DNA of 64,000 nucleotides from Streptomyces rhizosphaerihabitans (lineage in GTDB: Bacteria > Actinomycetota > Actinomycetes > Streptomycetales > Streptomycetaceae): contig NZ_JAODTZ010000004.1 of NCBI RefSeq assembly GCF_025399795.1, positions 62,001 to 126,000 of the forward strand. The letters run 5' to 3'. The position numbers and the translations under genes are program-made. The notes under the pieces were generated by a model. It worked only from the letters and a program-made list of their open reading frames with translations, was not told the DNA's origin and searched no databases. Of this stretch, positions 32,772 to 45,202 are shown piece after piece; position 1 is the stretch's first letter, and each line of letters starts with the position of its first letter.

Positions 32772-32804
32772 ATGCCAGGGGGCGCTGACGCCCCTCACAG
32801 GCAT
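32772..32804 (+). promoter_or_regulatory. Two-tier hairpin in the leader of the DUF349 gene
   Basis: ATGCC pairs with GGCAT (outer) and GGGGCG with CGCCCC (inner, loop CTGA). It ends 17 bases before the GTG start, just ahead of the ribosome-binding GGAGGAGG. It may be a weak terminator after the cyclophilin gene or part of a regulated leader. Confidence 0.5.
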
Positions 32805-32821
32805 CATGTGGAGGAGGCGCT

Positions 32822-34051
32822 GTGAGCAGCGACCCGTGGGGACGCGTCGACGAGACGGGGACCGTGTACGTGCGTACGGCCGACGGCGAGCAGGTCGTCG
32901 GTTCCTGGCAGGCCGGCTCCCCCGATGAGGCGCTGGCCTACTTCGAGCGCAAGTACGAGGGCCTGGTTGTCGAGATCGGCCTCCTCGAAAAGCGAGTGAA
33001 GACCACCGACCTGTCGGCGAAGGACGCCCAGACCGCCATCGATCACCTCCGCGAGCAGGTGGTCGCCCACCACGCGGTCGGCGATCTGGACGCGCTGAGG
33101 GTGCGGCTGGACAAGCTCGTGGAGACGGTCGACGCGCGCCGTGAGGAACGCAAGGTCCAGCGGGCCAAGCAGTCCGACGAGGCGCGGCACGCCAAGGAGG
33201 CGCTGGTCGTCGAGGCCGAGGAGCTGGCGCAGAGCGACCAGTGGCGGTCGGCCGGTGAGCGGCTGCGCGCGCTGGTGGACACGTGGAAGGGGCTGCCACG
33301 ACTCGACCGCAAGTCGGACGACGAGCTGTGGCACCGCTTCTCGCATGCCCGCTCGGCGTTCTCCAAGCGGCGCAAGGCGCACTTCGCCTCGCTGGACGCG
33401 CAGCGCGAGGAGGCCCGCAAGACCAAGGAGAAGCTGGTCGCCGAGGCCGAGTCGCTGTCCGGCTCGTCGGACTGGGGCCCGACGGCGGCCCGTTACCGCG
33501 AACTGATGGCGGACTGGAAGGCCGCGGGCCGCGCCCAGCGCGAGCACGAGGACGACCTGTGGAACCGCTTCCGCGGCGCCCAGGACGTGTTCTTCGCGGC
33601 GCGCAGCTCGGTCTTCGCCGAGCGCGACGTGGAGCAGACGGAGAACCTGAAGCTCAAGGAGGAGCTGGCCGAGGAGGCCGAGAAGCTCGTCCCGGTGCAG
33701 GACCTGAAGGCCGCCCGTGCGACCTTCCGTTCCCTCAACGAGCGCTGGGAGGCCATCGGCCACGTGCCGCGCGACGCCCGCCCGAAGGTCGAGGGCCGGA
33801 TGCACGCGGTGGAGCGGGCCCTCCAGGAGTCGGAGGAGACCGAGTGGCGCCGGACGAACCCGGAGGCACGCGCGCGTGCCGAGGGTCTGACCGGTCAGCT
33901 GCAGGCCGCCGTGGACAAGCTCCAGGGCCAGATCGAGGCGGCGCGCTCCGCGGGCAACACCTCGAAGGCCGACAAGCTCCAGAAGGAGCTGGACGGCCGT
34001 CAGGCACTGCTGGACCAGGCTCTGAAGGGTCTTCAGGAGTTCGGCGGCTGA
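32822..34051 (+). CDS. DUF349 protein
   Basis: A 409-residue, highly charged helical protein. Repeated DUF349 units are visible, each with a W-x-x-x-x-x-P/A pattern and a terminal F-R/H-x-A-x-D: ALVDTWKGLPRLDRKSDDEL with FSHARSAFSKRRKA, then ELMADWKAAGRAQREHEDDL with FRGAQDVFFAARS, then FRSLNERWEAIGHVP. The C-terminus is coiled-coil-like (AAVDKLQGQIEAARSAG). The family has unknown biochemical role. GTG at 32822 behind GGAGGAGG. It stands downstream of the cyclophilin gene and convergent with relA. Confidence 0.93.
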   Translation: MSSDPWGRVDETGTVYVRTADGEQVVGSWQAGSPDEALAYFERKYEGLVVEIGLLEKRVKTTDLSAKDAQTAIDHLREQVVAHHAVGDLDALRVRLDKLVETVDARREERKVQRAKQSDEARHAKEALVVEAEELAQSDQWRSAGERLRALVDTWKGLPRLDRKSDDELWHRFSHARSAFSKRRKAHFASLDAQREEARKTKEKLVAEAESLSGSSDWGPTAARYRELMADWKAAGRAQREHEDDLWNRFRGAQDVFFAARSSVFAERDVEQTENLKLKEELAEEAEKLVPVQDLKAARATFRSLNERWEAIGHVPRDARPKVEGRMHAVERALQESEETEWRRTNPEARARAEGLTGQLQAAVDKLQGQIEAARSAGNTSKADKLQKELDGRQALLDQALKGLQEFGG

Positions 34052-34084
34052 TCGGACAACAGTTTGACGGCTGAACCGTCGGAC

Positions 34085-34135
34085 ACCGCGCGAAGGGGCT
34101 CCCGTACGAACCGTACGGGAGCCCCTTCGCGCGGT
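34085..34135. terminator. Very stable hairpin after the DUF349 gene (24-bp perfect stem)
   Basis: Arms 34085-34108 and 34112-34135 are exact reverse complements, with a three-base loop AAC. It lies between converging genes. Confidence 0.85.
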
Positions 34136-34168
34136 GGCGCCGGTGTGTGCCGGGCCTTGGCACCGGAG

Positions 34169-34200
34169 CGTCCGCCCCGGCGGGACTGCCGGGGCGGACG
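34169..34200. terminator. Hairpin next to the relA stop (13-bp perfect stem)
   Basis: CGTCCGCCCCGGC and GCCGGGGCGGACG pair across the loop GGGACT. Read on the minus strand it begins eight bases after the relA stop, the normal place for the relA terminator. Confidence 0.8.
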
Positions 34201-34207
34201 GCGGGTG

Positions 34208-36772
<2,565 letters not shown>

Positions 36773-36856
36773 GAGGGCTCCTCGTGCGCGATCCGGGTCC
36801 CCCGGTCAGGCTCCGGAAACCCCATGGTAGCGATCCTTCGCGCCGGACTCGCTGTC

Positions 36857-36925
36857 GGCCGCCGGGGGCGGCCTCGTACAGAAGGAACGCCAGAGGCGGG
36901 CGCCGGATTCCTCCGGGCCCGCCTC
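36857..36925 (-). terminator. Hairpins between relA and apt
   Basis: Two inverted repeats: GGCCGCC-GGG-GGCGGCC (36857-36873) and GAGGCGGGC with GCCCGCCTC (36893-36925, with an inner CCGG/CCGG pair). Both lie beyond the apt stop on the minus strand and before relA, so relA probably has its own promoter in this 230-base gap. Confidence 0.6.
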
Positions 36926-37002
36926 CACGGTGTCCTACGGGTGTCTCAGGCCTTTCGGGGGCCTCTCCCGGGACTGTCTCCCGGGTGGTGAGCGGACGGG
37001 CC

Positions 37003-37542
37003 TCAGATCGTGAGGAGCGCCTGCAGGGGAGCGCCGGCCAGAGCCGGCTCCAGACGGCCGCGGCCGCCCAGGAAGCCGAGCTCCATCAGCACGGCGACGC
37101 CCGCGACCTCGGCGCCCGCCCGGCGGATGAGCTGGAGCGAGGCCTCGGCGGTGCCGCCGGTGGCGAGGACGTCGTCGACGACCAGCACGCGGTCGGCCGC
37201 ACTCAGGTCCTCGGCGTGCACCTCGATCTCGGCGGAGCCGTACTCCAGGTCGTACGCCTGCGACAGGGTCGCTCCGGGAAGCTTGCCCGCCTTGCGCACG
37301 GGGATGAAGCCGAGCCCCGCCTGGACGGCGACCGGCGCTCCGAGAATGAAGCCACGGGCCTCCAGGCCGACGATCTTGGTGGCTCCGTTGCGCACGGCGA
37401 TGTCCGCCAGGGCGCCGGTCAGCGCGCCGAACGCGGCCGGGTCGGCCAGGAGCGGGGTGATGTCCTTGAACATCACCCCCGGCTCCGGATAGTCGGCCAC
37501 GTCACGGATACGGCTGAACAGCAGCTCTTCGATGCCGGTCAT
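37003..37542 (-). CDS. apt: Adenine phosphoribosyltransferase
   Basis: Salvages adenine to AMP using PRPP. The 179-residue protein has the PRPP motif VLVVDDVLATGGTAEA, FKDITPLLADP and GLEARGFILGAPVA. ATG overlaps the secF stop (ATGA). The order secD-secF-apt-relA is well conserved in actinobacteria and places purine salvage next to ppGpp synthesis. Confidence 0.97.
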   Translation of the reverse strand: MTGIEELLFSRIRDVADYPEPGVMFKDITPLLADPAAFGALTGALADIAVRNGATKIVGLEARGFILGAPVAVQAGLGFIPVRKAGKLPGATLSQAYDLEYGSAEIEVHAEDLSAADRVLVVDDVLATGGTAEASLQLIRRAGAEVAGVAVLMELGFLGGRGRLEPALAGAPLQALLTI

Positions 37543-38654
37543 CGGCGCTTCCCCGAGGGCCGGCCGCGGCCGCGGGTGCGGGACGCGGGCTGGTTGCGGG
37601 GACCGACGACCGCCGGCGTGACGTCATCCGGCTCGTCGTCCTCGTACGACTCGTTGCCCCGCGGCTCCAGGGACTCGCCCTGGGCGGCCGCCTGGGCCCG
37701 CTTGGCGAGGACCCGCTTGCGCAGGGCCTTCATCTGCGGCTCGCGCTCCTTGAGGTCGGCGACCAGCGGCGTGGCGATGAAGATCGAGGAGTACGCGCCG
37801 GCCGCGAGGCCGACGAACAGCGACAGCGAGATGTCGTTGAGCGTGCCCGCGCCGAGCACGCCGCCACCGATGAACAGCAGGCCGGCGACCGGCAGCAGCG
37901 CGACCACCGTGGTGTTGATCGAACGCACCAGGGTGCTGTTGATCGAGCGGTCGGCGACGTCGCTGTAGGTCCAGCGGGTCTGCTTGGTGATGTCCTTGGT
38001 CTGCTCCTTGAGGCTGTCGAAGACGACGACCGTGTCGTAGAGCGAGTAACCGAGGATCGTGAGCAGACCGATCACGGTGCCCGGGGTGACCTCGAAGCCG
38101 ACCAGGGCGTAGATGCCGACCGTGATGGTGATGTCGTGGATCAGGGCGACCAGCGCGGCGATCGCCATACGCCACTCGAAGGCGATGGCCAGGTAGATCA
38201 CGACCAGGACCATGAAGATCGCCAGGCCCTCCCAGGCCTTGTTGGCGATCTGGTCACCCCAGCTGGGGCCGACCAGGTCGGCGTTGATCTGCTCGGAGTT
38301 GACCTTCAGGTCCGCGGCGAGCTTGTCCTTGATCGCGTCCGACTTGCCGGTGTCGATACCGGCGATCTGGACGCGCAGGCCGCCGTTGCCGAGCTTCTGG
38401 ACGACCGCGTCGTGGCCGGAGGCCTCTCGCGCGAAGGTCTCCGCCTGGCTCACCGAGACACTGGACTTGCCGGTGGTGAAGACGGCACCGCCCTGGAACT
38501 CGATGCCCATGTTCAGGCCGCGCACCGTCAGGCCGAGGATGGCCGTGATGGTGATCAGGATCGAGATGCCGTACCAGATCTTGCGCTTGCCGACGAAGTC
38601 GTAGCCGATCTCGCCGCGGTGGAGCCGGGCGCCGAGGGTGCCGAGTTTCGACAT
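37539..38654 (-). CDS. secF: Protein translocase subunit SecF
   Basis: With SecD uses the proton gradient to help pull proteins through SecYEG. The 371-residue protein has six membrane segments (first near residues 25-45), the P1 head region, and the transport core with DITITVGIYALVGFEVTPGTVIG, LTILGYSLYDTVVVFD and RSINTTVVALLPVAGLL. A basic, Pro/Glu-rich tail of about 70 residues follows the last helix. Starts one base after secD ends. Confidence 0.97.
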   Translation of the reverse strand: MSKLGTLGARLHRGEIGYDFVGKRKIWYGISILITITAILGLTVRGLNMGIEFQGGAVFTTGKSSVSVSQAETFAREASGHDAVVQKLGNGGLRVQIAGIDTGKSDAIKDKLAADLKVNSEQINADLVGPSWGDQIANKAWEGLAIFMVLVVIYLAIAFEWRMAIAALVALIHDITITVGIYALVGFEVTPGTVIGLLTILGYSLYDTVVVFDSLKEQTKDITKQTRWTYSDVADRSINSTLVRSINTTVVALLPVAGLLFIGGGVLGAGTLNDISLSLFVGLAAGAYSSIFIATPLVADLKEREPQMKALRKRVLAKRAQAAAQGESLEPRGNESYEDDEPDDVTPAVVGPRNQPASRTRGRGRPSGKRR

Positions 38655-38655
38655 C

Positions 38656-40407
38656 TCACGCCTCCTTCGTGTCGACGGGGGCGGACGCGCGACGGGTGCG
38701 GCGCAGCGGCGGCTTGGCGCCCAGTCGCTTCGGGTCGAGGCCGGACCAGCTGTGGCCCTCCGCGAAGAACTTCCTGCGGGCCATGAGCGTCATCAGCGGC
38801 TTGGTGAAGAAGAACACGACGACAACGTCGAGCACCGTGGTCAGACCGAGGGTGAACGCGAAGCCCTGGACCTTGCCGACGGTGACGATGAAGAGCACCG
38901 CGGCGGCGAGGAACGACACGAAGTCGGAGACCAGGATGGTGCGCCGGGCACGCGGCCAGGCGCGCTCGACGGCGGGCCGCAGGGAGCGGCCCTCGCGGAT
39001 CTCGTCCCGGATGCGTTCGAAGAAGACGATGAACGAGTCCGCTGTGATACCGATCGCGACGATCGCGCCACACACGGCCGGCAGGTTCAGCGCGAAGCCG
39101 ATGGCCGGGCCGAGCAGCGCCATGAGCACGTAGGTGAGGATCGCGGAGACCCCCAGGGAGGCGATGGCGATGACCGACAGGCCGCGGTAGTAGAGCACCA
39201 GGTAGATGATGACCAGGGCAAGGCCGATGGCGCCGGCGATCAGTCCGGCGTGCAGCTGCTCGCCACCGAGCGCGGCGGTCACCGTGGTGACGCTGGACTC
39301 CTTGAAGGTGAGCGGCAGCGCGCCGTACTTCAGCATGTTGGCCAGGTCCTGCGCCTCGGTCTGCGTGAAGCTTCCGGAGATCTCCGCGGAGCCGCTCAGC
39401 TCCTGGCCGACGGACGGGTCGGAGACGACCTCACCGTCGAGGACGACGGCGAACTGGTTCTGCGGGCGCTGGTTCTGGGCGAGCTTGCCTGTGATGGCGG
39501 CGAACTTCTTGGAGCCACCGGACGTGAAGTCCATGGTGACCTTCCAGCCCGAGGCGTTCTGCGTGTCGAAGACAGCGGCGGCCTTGCTGATGTCCGTGCC
39601 GGACACCGCGGCCGGGCCGAGCACGTACTTCTGCCACTGGCCGGAGGAGTTGCCACAGGCCACGGTCGGCTCGGTCGACTTGGCGCCGGCACCGGCCTTG
39701 GCGCGGGCCGCCGGGTCGGCGCAGTTGAGCGCGGCGTACTCGGACTGCAGTTTGGCGGTCGCGGGGTCCACGCTGGCGCTGGCCGAGGGAGCCGCGCTGG
39801 AGGAGGCCGAGGAGCTCGGGGTGCTGCTCGCCGACGGTGAGGAGCCCGCCTTCAGCGCGTCGGTGACGACGCGGCCCTGGGTGGTGGCGGAGGCCGACGG
39901 CGTCACGGAGGACGAGGAGGACGGGGTCGCCTTGTCCGTGGACTTGCCGGAGGCACTGCTGGAGGCGCTCGGCGACGGGGTGCCCGTCGCTTCGGCCGCG
40001 GTGACCTCGGTGGCGATCACGGGACGGAAGTAGAGCTTGGCGGTGGTGCCGACCTGGTCGCGGGCCTGCTTGGAGTTCGTGCCCTTGGGGATGTTGACAA
40101 TGATGTTGTCGGATCCCTGGGTCTGAACCTCGGCCTCGGAGACACCGAGACCGTTGACACGGCGGTTCATGATGTCGACCGCGGTGTTCATGTTGGTCTT
40201 GTTGATCGCGTTGGGCTGGCCCGGCTCGTTCTTCGCCGTGAGCGTGATGCTCGTGCCGCCGGCGAGATCGATGCCGAGACGCGGAGTGGTGTGCCCGGAG
40301 GCGAACATCCCCCCGGTGAGCGCCGCGATGGCGATCAGGATCAGGGCCAGCGAGCGCCCCGGCCTGCTCTGGGCGCTCGCGCTCCGGCCCTTCTTCGGTG
40401 CTGCCAC
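38656..40407 (-). CDS. secD: Protein translocase subunit SecD with a Ser/Ala/Pro-rich insertion
   Basis: The large partner of SecF. The 583-residue protein has an N-terminal membrane segment, then LGIDLAGGTSITLTAK and MNRRVNGLGVSEAEVQTQG (P1 base), and six C-terminal segments with ITADSFIVFFERIRDEIREG. Between P1 parts, residues about 142-213 are almost entirely Ser, Ala, Pro and Thr; most SecD proteins lack this. I prefer the GTG at 40407 (MAAPKKGRSASAQSRPG), nine bases after GGGAG. An ATG at 40467 in the same frame would add 20 residues. Confidence 0.93.
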   Translation of the reverse strand: MAAPKKGRSASAQSRPGRSLALILIAIAALTGGMFASGHTTPRLGIDLAGGTSITLTAKNEPGQPNAINKTNMNTAVDIMNRRVNGLGVSEAEVQTQGSDNIIVNIPKGTNSKQARDQVGTTAKLYFRPVIATEVTAAEATGTPSPSASSSASGKSTDKATPSSSSSVTPSASATTQGRVVTDALKAGSSPSASSTPSSSASSSAAPSASASVDPATAKLQSEYAALNCADPAARAKAGAGAKSTEPTVACGNSSGQWQKYVLGPAAVSGTDISKAAAVFDTQNASGWKVTMDFTSGGSKKFAAITGKLAQNQRPQNQFAVVLDGEVVSDPSVGQELSGSAEISGSFTQTEAQDLANMLKYGALPLTFKESSVTTVTAALGGEQLHAGLIAGAIGLALVIIYLVLYYRGLSVIAIASLGVSAILTYVLMALLGPAIGFALNLPAVCGAIVAIGITADSFIVFFERIRDEIREGRSLRPAVERAWPRARRTILVSDFVSFLAAAVLFIVTVGKVQGFAFTLGLTTVLDVVVVFFFTKPLMTLMARRKFFAEGHSWSGLDPKRLGAKPPLRRTRRASAPVDTKEA

Positions 40408-40548
40408 CTTCTCGTACTCCCTCTCGGGCCGCCCTGCGCCGGGTGAGCGCGTGAACGGCCATGCCATGGTGTCGGGACTCCGTGCGAGAACAGCACGTCC
40501 CGGGAGGTACTGGGCGCGAGCGGATCGCGCCGCGCTCCCGGGTCGTGA

Positions 40549-41070
40549 CTACTTCGCGTCGGCCTCGCCGTCGGTCTTCTTCGGCTCTGCTTCGTCGACG
40601 TCCAAGGCCTTGTCGGCCTTCGCCTCGACGACCTCGTCGGCCGGCTTGTCCGCCGCGTCCTTCTTGCCGAGGTCGAGGGGCTTGTCGTCGGAGGCGTCGG
40701 AAGAGGCGTCGGCGGCGGGCTCGTCGGTCTCGGTGAGGGAGGAGGCGTCGTCCGGCACGACGGTGCCGTCGGCCTTCAGGTCGTGCTCAATGCCGTGGAC
40801 GATGCGGTTGTACTCGTCGTCCGTGAGGACCGCACCGATCGCGTTCTTCGCGAAGAGCAGGTCGACACCCGGCGCCGCGTCGAGGAGGACGGTGTCCTCG
40901 CTGACCTCCTTGACGGTGGCGTACATGCCGCCGATCGTGCGCACGCCGGAGCCGGGCTGCAGCTCGTTGCGCATGGAGGCCGCCTGCTGCTGCTTCTTCT
41001 TGGCCGACCGGGTCATCAGGAACATGGCCCCGATGAGCACGATGAACGGGAGGAGGGTGTAGGTACTCAC
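40549..41070 (-). CDS. yajC: Preprotein translocase subunit YajC
   Basis: A single-pass membrane protein of the SecDF-YajC complex. Of 173 residues the N-terminus is the membrane anchor (TLLPFIVLIGAMFLMT) followed by the soluble core MRNELQPGSGVRTIGGMYATV. The second half, from about residue 105, is an acidic Asp/Ala/Lys-rich tail (DASSDASDDKPLDLGKKDAAD). GTG start at 41070. About 140 bases separate it from secD. Confidence 0.93.
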   Translation of the reverse strand: MSTYTLLPFIVLIGAMFLMTRSAKKKQQQAASMRNELQPGSGVRTIGGMYATVKEVSEDTVLLDAAPGVDLLFAKNAIGAVLTDDEYNRIVHGIEHDLKADGTVVPDDASSLTETDEPAADASSDASDDKPLDLGKKDAADKPADEVVEAKADKALDVDEAEPKKTDGEADAK

Positions 41071-41200
41071 GGGTCGGGACTTCCTTCTTCGACCGCACCT
41101 GGTGAGCGGTTTGCTGGATGGGGGTATGTATGCCGTCGACATACGCGGCATCGGCGGAGTCTAAGCGAGTCCGCACTCAGGGAACAACGCTCAGCATGGC

Positions 41201-41220
41201 ACCGGGGTTCCTGCCCCGGT
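41201..41220 (-). terminator. Hairpin after ruvB
   Basis: ACCGGGG and CCCCGGT pair across a six-base loop, 14 bases downstream of the ruvB stop on the minus strand. Confidence 0.6.
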
Positions 41221-41234
41221 ACGTGCGCACGCCG

Positions 41235-42329
41235 TCACGCCCCGAACAGGTCCTGTTGTCCGTTTCCGCCTGCTGAGCGGCTCGGCGGCGTGAGGCCGAG
41301 ATGTGCCCATGCCGCGGGTGTCGCCACCCGGCCACGGGGAGTACGGGCGAGGAGTCCCTCTCTTACGAGGAAGGGCTCGGCGACCTCCTCCACCGTCTCA
41401 CGCTCCTCCCCCACAGCGACAGCAAGTGTGGACAATCCGACAGGGCCACCGCCGAAAAGCTTGATCAGGGCTTCGAGAACACCGCGGTCGAGTCGGTCCA
41501 GGCCCCGCGCGTCGACCTCGTAGACCTTCAGCGCCGCCCCGGCGATCTCCCGGGTGACGATCCCGTCCGCTCTGACCTGCGCGTAATCACGTACGCGGCG
41601 CAGCAGGCGGTTGGCGATGCGGGGCGTGCCGCGGGAGCGGCCGGCGATCTCCTCGGCTCCCTCGGCGTCGATCTCGACGTCGAGGAGGCCGGCGGAGCGG
41701 TGGATGACGCGCTCCAGTTCGGCCGGCTCGTAGAACTCCATGTGCGCGGTGAAGCCGAAGCGGTCGCGCAGGGGCGGCGGCAGCAGTCCCGCGCGCGTGG
41801 TGGCGCCGACCAGCGTGAACGGAGGCAGCTCCAGCGGGATGGCGGTGGCGCCGGGGCCCTTGCCGACGATGACGTCGACGCGGAAGTCCTCCATCGCCAT
41901 GTAGAGCATCTCCTCGGCGGGCCGGGACATGCGGTGGATCTCGTCGAGGAACAGGACCTCGCCCTCCTGGAGCGAGGAGAGGATCGCGGCGAGGTCTCCG
42001 GCGTGCTGGATGGCGGGGCCGCTGGTGATCCGGATGGGAGCGCCCATCTCGGCCGCGATGATCATGGAGAGGGTGGTCTTGCCGAGCCCGGGAGCGCCGG
42101 AGAGCAGCACATGGTCGGCGGTGGCACCGCGCGCGCGTGCGGCTCGCAGGACCAGGTCGAGCTGCTCGCGGACCTTCTCCTGGCCGATGAACTCGTCCAG
42201 GTCCTTGGGGCGCAGAGCGGCCTCGACGGCCTGGTCCTCGCCGTCGGCGACCGATCCCACCAGCCGCTCCGCGGCGGCGCCGACGAGCCGCTCGTCGGCG
42301 GCTTCGTCTCTCGTGTCGTCCCAGTTCAT
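41235..42329 (-). CDS. ruvB: Holliday junction branch migration ATPase RuvB
   Basis: AAA+ motor that drives branch migration with RuvA. The 364-residue protein has Walker [15 protein letters not shown], Walker [21 protein letters not shown], sensor 1 [11 protein letters not shown], the Arg finger region [14 protein letters not shown] and the C-terminal winged helix ([19 protein letters not shown]). The ATG at 42329 gives [16 protein letters not shown]; the frame is open earlier without family likeness. Confidence 0.97.
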   Translation of the reverse strand: MNWDDTRDEAADERLVGAAAERLVGSVADGEDQAVEAALRPKDLDEFIGQEKVREQLDLVLRAARARGATADHVLLSGAPGLGKTTLSMIIAAEMGAPIRITSGPAIQHAGDLAAILSSLQEGEVLFLDEIHRMSRPAEEMLYMAMEDFRVDVIVGKGPGATAIPLELPPFTLVGATTRAGLLPPPLRDRFGFTAHMEFYEPAELERVIHRSAGLLDVEIDAEGAEEIAGRSRGTPRIANRLLRRVRDYAQVRADGIVTREIAGAALKVYEVDARGLDRLDRGVLEALIKLFGGGPVGLSTLAVAVGEERETVEEVAEPFLVREGLLARTPRGRVATPAAWAHLGLTPPSRSAGGNGQQDLFGA

Positions 42330-42426
42330 CGGTGGTGCCTCGTGGTCTCGTGGTGGTGGGGCGGTCGGCGGTGCGCCGGGCGCGAACCGCACCGGGGCGC
42401 GCGCCCGGCCCGGGGGCCGGGGCCGT

Positions 42427-43038
42427 TCAGCGGGCTCGGTTCAGGGTCTGCAGAGCGGCCCTGAGGAGCTGGCCGACCTGTGGGGTTCCCTCGGCTGCCT
42501 CGGCCTGCGGGGCGACGGCGGAGACCGCCTCGTCGGCCTCGCGGGTCGCGTACCCGAGGCCGACGAGCGCGGCGTGAAGCTGGTCGCGCCAGCCGGCGGT
42601 GACCCCCGTGCCGATGGCCGGGCCGCCGGGGCCGAGGGGCTCGCCGAGCCGGTCCTTGAGGTCCAGCAGCAGCTTCTGGGCGCCCTTCTTGCCGATGCCG
42701 GGGACGGCGATGAGCGCCTTCTCGTCCCCGCTGGACACGGCGCGGCGCAGGGCGTCCGGGGTGTGCACGGCGAGCATCGCCTGGGCGAGGCGGGGGCCGA
42801 CTCCGCTCGCGGTCTGGAGCAGCTCGAAGACCTGGCGCTCGTCGTCGTCGGCGAAGCCGTAGAGGGTGAGCGAGTCTTCCCGGACGACGAGGGAGGTGGC
42901 GAGCCTGGCCTGCTGTCCGGTGCGGAGCCCGGAGAGCGTGCCCGGCGTGCACTGGACGGCGATGCCGATGCCGCCGACCTCGACCACCGCCGAGTCGGGG
43001 GCGAGGGCGGCGACCGGGCCGCTGACGAAGGCGATCAT
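42427..43038 (-). CDS. ruvA: Holliday junction DNA helicase subunit RuvA
   Basis: Binds four-way junctions as a tetramer and recruits RuvB. The 203-residue protein has an N-terminal OB domain ([15 protein letters not shown]), the acidic pin region, tandem helix-hairpin-helix ([17 protein letters not shown] and [21 protein letters not shown]) and the small C-terminal RuvB-binding domain. ATG at 43038 overlaps the ruvC stop. Confidence 0.97.
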   Translation of the reverse strand: MIAFVSGPVAALAPDSAVVEVGGIGIAVQCTPGTLSGLRTGQQARLATSLVVREDSLTLYGFADDDERQVFELLQTASGVGPRLAQAMLAVHTPDALRRAVSSGDEKALIAVPGIGKKGAQKLLLDLKDRLGEPLGPGGPAIGTGVTAGWRDQLHAALVGLGYATREADEAVSAVAPQAEAAEGTPQVGQLLRAALQTLNRAR

Positions 43039-43631
43039 GCGGTACGGCCTTTCGATGCTTGGTGCGAGGCGTGCGCGGCTGCGGCCTGCTGAAGTCTGTT
43101 CTGCGCGACGGCCCGGTCGGGCCCGATCCGCGCGGCGGCCTGCTGGAGTCTGGTCTGGGCGGGGGCGCGCCAGATGTGGCAGATGGCGAGGGCGAGGGCG
43201 TCCGCCGCGTCCGCGGGTCTGGGGGGCTCGGCGAGCCGGAGCAGACGGGTGACCATCGCGCCGACCTGGGCCTTGTCGGCGCGTCCGTTGCCGGTGACGG
43301 CGGCCTTGACCTCGCTCGGGGTGTGCAGGGCGACGGGGATGCCGCGCCGGGCCGCGCAGAGCATGGCGACGGCGCTGGCCTGGGCGGTTCCCATCACGGT
43401 CCGGACGTTGTGCTGGCTGAACACCCGCTCCACGGCGACGAATTCGGGCTCGTACTCGTCGAGCCACTGCTCGATGCCCTGCTCGATGGCGACCAGGCGC
43501 AGGCCCAGCTCGGCGTCCGCGGGGGTACGGACGACTCCGACGCCGCGCATGGTCAGCGGCCGGCCCGCGACTCCCTCGACCACCCCGACACCGCACCGGG
43601 TCAACCCGGGGTCAACACCCAGCACCCGCAA
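43035..43631 (-). CDS. ruvC: Crossover junction endodeoxyribonuclease RuvC
   Basis: Resolves Holliday junctions. The 198-residue protein carries the acidic catalytic residues: Asp in [14 protein letters not shown], Glu in [10 protein letters not shown], and the C-terminal [14 protein letters not shown]. The tail after residue 155 repeats a motif ([18 protein letters not shown] then [10 protein letters not shown]). The TTG at 43631 gives MRVLGVDPG and follows AAGGAG; a GTG two codons later is possible. ruvC-ruvA-ruvB run in order with an ATGA overlap between the first two. Confidence 0.95.
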   Translation of the reverse strand: MRVLGVDPGLTRCGVGVVEGVAGRPLTMRGVGVVRTPADAELGLRLVAIEQGIEQWLDEYEPEFVAVERVFSQHNVRTVMGTAQASAVAMLCAARRGIPVALHTPSEVKAAVTGNGRADKAQVGAMVTRLLRLAEPPRPADAADALALAICHIWRAPAQTRLQQAAARIGPDRAVAQNRLQQAAAAHASHQASKGRTA

Positions 43632-43708
43632 CCGAGCTCTCCTTCGATTTCCCTGGCCACCACTGGAGGTATCCCCAGTTCGTGCAGGCTATCGGGTGCC
43701 ACTGACAG

Positions 43709-43747
43709 AGCGACGGGCCGACGGGGGTGTCCCGTCGGCCCGTCGCT
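43709..43747 (-). terminator. Hairpin after the YebC gene (17-bp perfect stem)
   Basis: AGCGACGGGCCGACGGG and its exact reverse complement flank the loop GGTGT, 17 bases downstream of the yebC-type gene's stop on the minus strand. Confidence 0.85.
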
Positions 43748-43763
43748 CCTTGCAAGCCCTCGA

Positions 43764-44516
43764 TCAGGCGTCGACCTTCTCCATGACTTCGTCGCTGACG
43801 TCGAAGTTGGCGAAGACGTTCTGCACGTCGTCGCTGTCCTCCAGGGCGTCGATCAGCTTGAAGATCTTCCGGGCGCCCTCCTCGTCGAGCTCGACCTGCA
43901 TGGTCGGGACGAAGTTGGCGTCGGCGGAGTCGTAGTCGATGCCGGCTTCCTGGAGCGCGGTGCGCACCGCGACCAGGTCGGTGGCCTCGGACAGGACCTC
44001 GAAGGACTCACCGAGGTCGTTGACCTCCTCGGCACCCGCGTCGAGCACGGCACCGAGGACGTCGTCCTCGGCCAGCTCGCCCTTGGGGACGATGACGACG
44101 CCCTTGCGGTTGAACAGGTACGAGACGGAGCCGGGGTCGGCCATGTTCCCGCCGTTGCGGGTCATGGCGACGCGGACGTCCGAGGCCGCGCGGTTGCGGT
44201 TGTCGGTGAGGCACTCGATGAGCACGGCGACACCGTTCGGGCCGTAACCCTCGTACATGATCGTCTCGTAGTCCGCGCCACCGGCCTCGAGACCGGCGCC
44301 GCGCTTGACCGCGGAGTCGATGTTCTTGTTCGGGACCGAGCTCTTCTTGGCCTTCTGGATGGCGTCGAACAGCGTCGGATTGCCGGACACGTCGGCGCCG
44401 CCCGTGCGGGCCGCGACCTCGATGTTCTTGATCATCTTCGCGAAGAGCTTGCCGCGCTTGGCGTCGATCACGGCCTTCTTGTGCTTCGTCGTAGCCCATT
44501 TAGAGTGGCCGGACAT
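43764..44516 (-). CDS. YebC/PmpR-family protein
   Basis: A 250-residue member of the family first described as transcriptional regulators and recently linked to relief of ribosome stalling at proline stretches. It begins [25 protein letters not shown], with [12 protein letters not shown] and [20 protein letters not shown] as signatures. The ATG at 44516 follows AAGGAG at good spacing. It lies beside ruvC in most bacteria. A YebC and EF-P in the same window suits a proteome with the Pro-rich proteins seen here. Confidence 0.96.
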   Translation of the reverse strand: MSGHSKWATTKHKKAVIDAKRGKLFAKMIKNIEVAARTGGADVSGNPTLFDAIQKAKKSSVPNKNIDSAVKRGAGLEAGGADYETIMYEGYGPNGVAVLIECLTDNRNRAASDVRVAMTRNGGNMADPGSVSYLFNRKGVVIVPKGELAEDDVLGAVLDAGAEEVNDLGESFEVLSEATDLVAVRTALQEAGIDYDSADANFVPTMQVELDEEGARKIFKLIDALEDSDDVQNVFANFDVSDEVMEKVDA

Positions 44517-44592
44517 CTGCCTGTCTCCTTCGCGTAACCCAACCTGTACGGACTCCCCCAGACATTGGGAGCCTGGGAAGACCCCACAGATC

Positions 44593-45198
44593 CTACAAGG
44601 ACGCCGGTGTCCGGTTCGCGCGCACCATGTCGACGAACAAACCGTGAACACGGTGGTCGCCCGTCAGCTCCGGGTGGAACGACGTGGCGAGCGCGTTTCC
44701 CTGGCGTACCGCGACGATGTGGCCCTCGTGCTCGGCGAGCACCTCGGCCTCGGCACCCACGGACTCGACCCAGGGTGCGCGGATGAAGACGCCCTCCACG
44801 GGATCGCCCTCGACGCCGCGGACGTCGATAGCCGCCTCGAAGGACTCGTTCTGCCGCCCGAAGGCGTTGCGGCGCACGATCATGTCGATGCCGCCGATGG
44901 TCTCCTGACCCGAGCGCGGGTCGAGGATCTTGTCGGCGAGCATGATCATGCCGGCGCAGGTGCCGTACACGGGCATGCCGTCACGGACCCGCGCGCGCAG
45001 CGGCTCCATCATTCCGAAGAGGACGGCCAGCTTGGAGATGGTGGTGGACTCGCCGCCGGGAATGACCAGACCGTCGATCTCGGCGAGCTCCTCGGGGCGC
45101 CTTACCGGCCTGGCCACGGCGTCCGCCGCGGCCAGGGCGATCAGGTGCTCCCGTACGTCGCCCTGGAGGGCCAGGACGCCAATCACAGGAGTGCTCAT
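44593..45198 (-). CDS. pdxT: Pyridoxal 5'-phosphate synthase glutaminase subunit PdxT
   Basis: Releases ammonia from glutamine for PdxS. The 201-residue class I amidotransferase shows [23 protein letters not shown], the nucleophile Cys in [13 protein letters not shown], and the late His/Glu pair in [13 protein letters not shown] at 45198, four bases after pdxS. Confidence 0.97.
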   Translation of the reverse strand: MSTPVIGVLALQGDVREHLIALAAADAVARPVRRPEELAEIDGLVIPGGESTTISKLAVLFGMMEPLRARVRDGMPVYGTCAGMIMLADKILDPRSGQETIGGIDMIVRRNAFGRQNESFEAAIDVRGVEGDPVEGVFIRAPWVESVGAEAEVLAEHEGHIVAVRQGNALATSFHPELTGDHRVHGLFVDMVRANRTPASL

Positions 45199-45202
45199 GT
45201 GA

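Noticed and set aside
36773..37002. Small gene between relA and apt
   Set aside because: The short frames are GC-driven and the region is filled by terminator-like hairpins.
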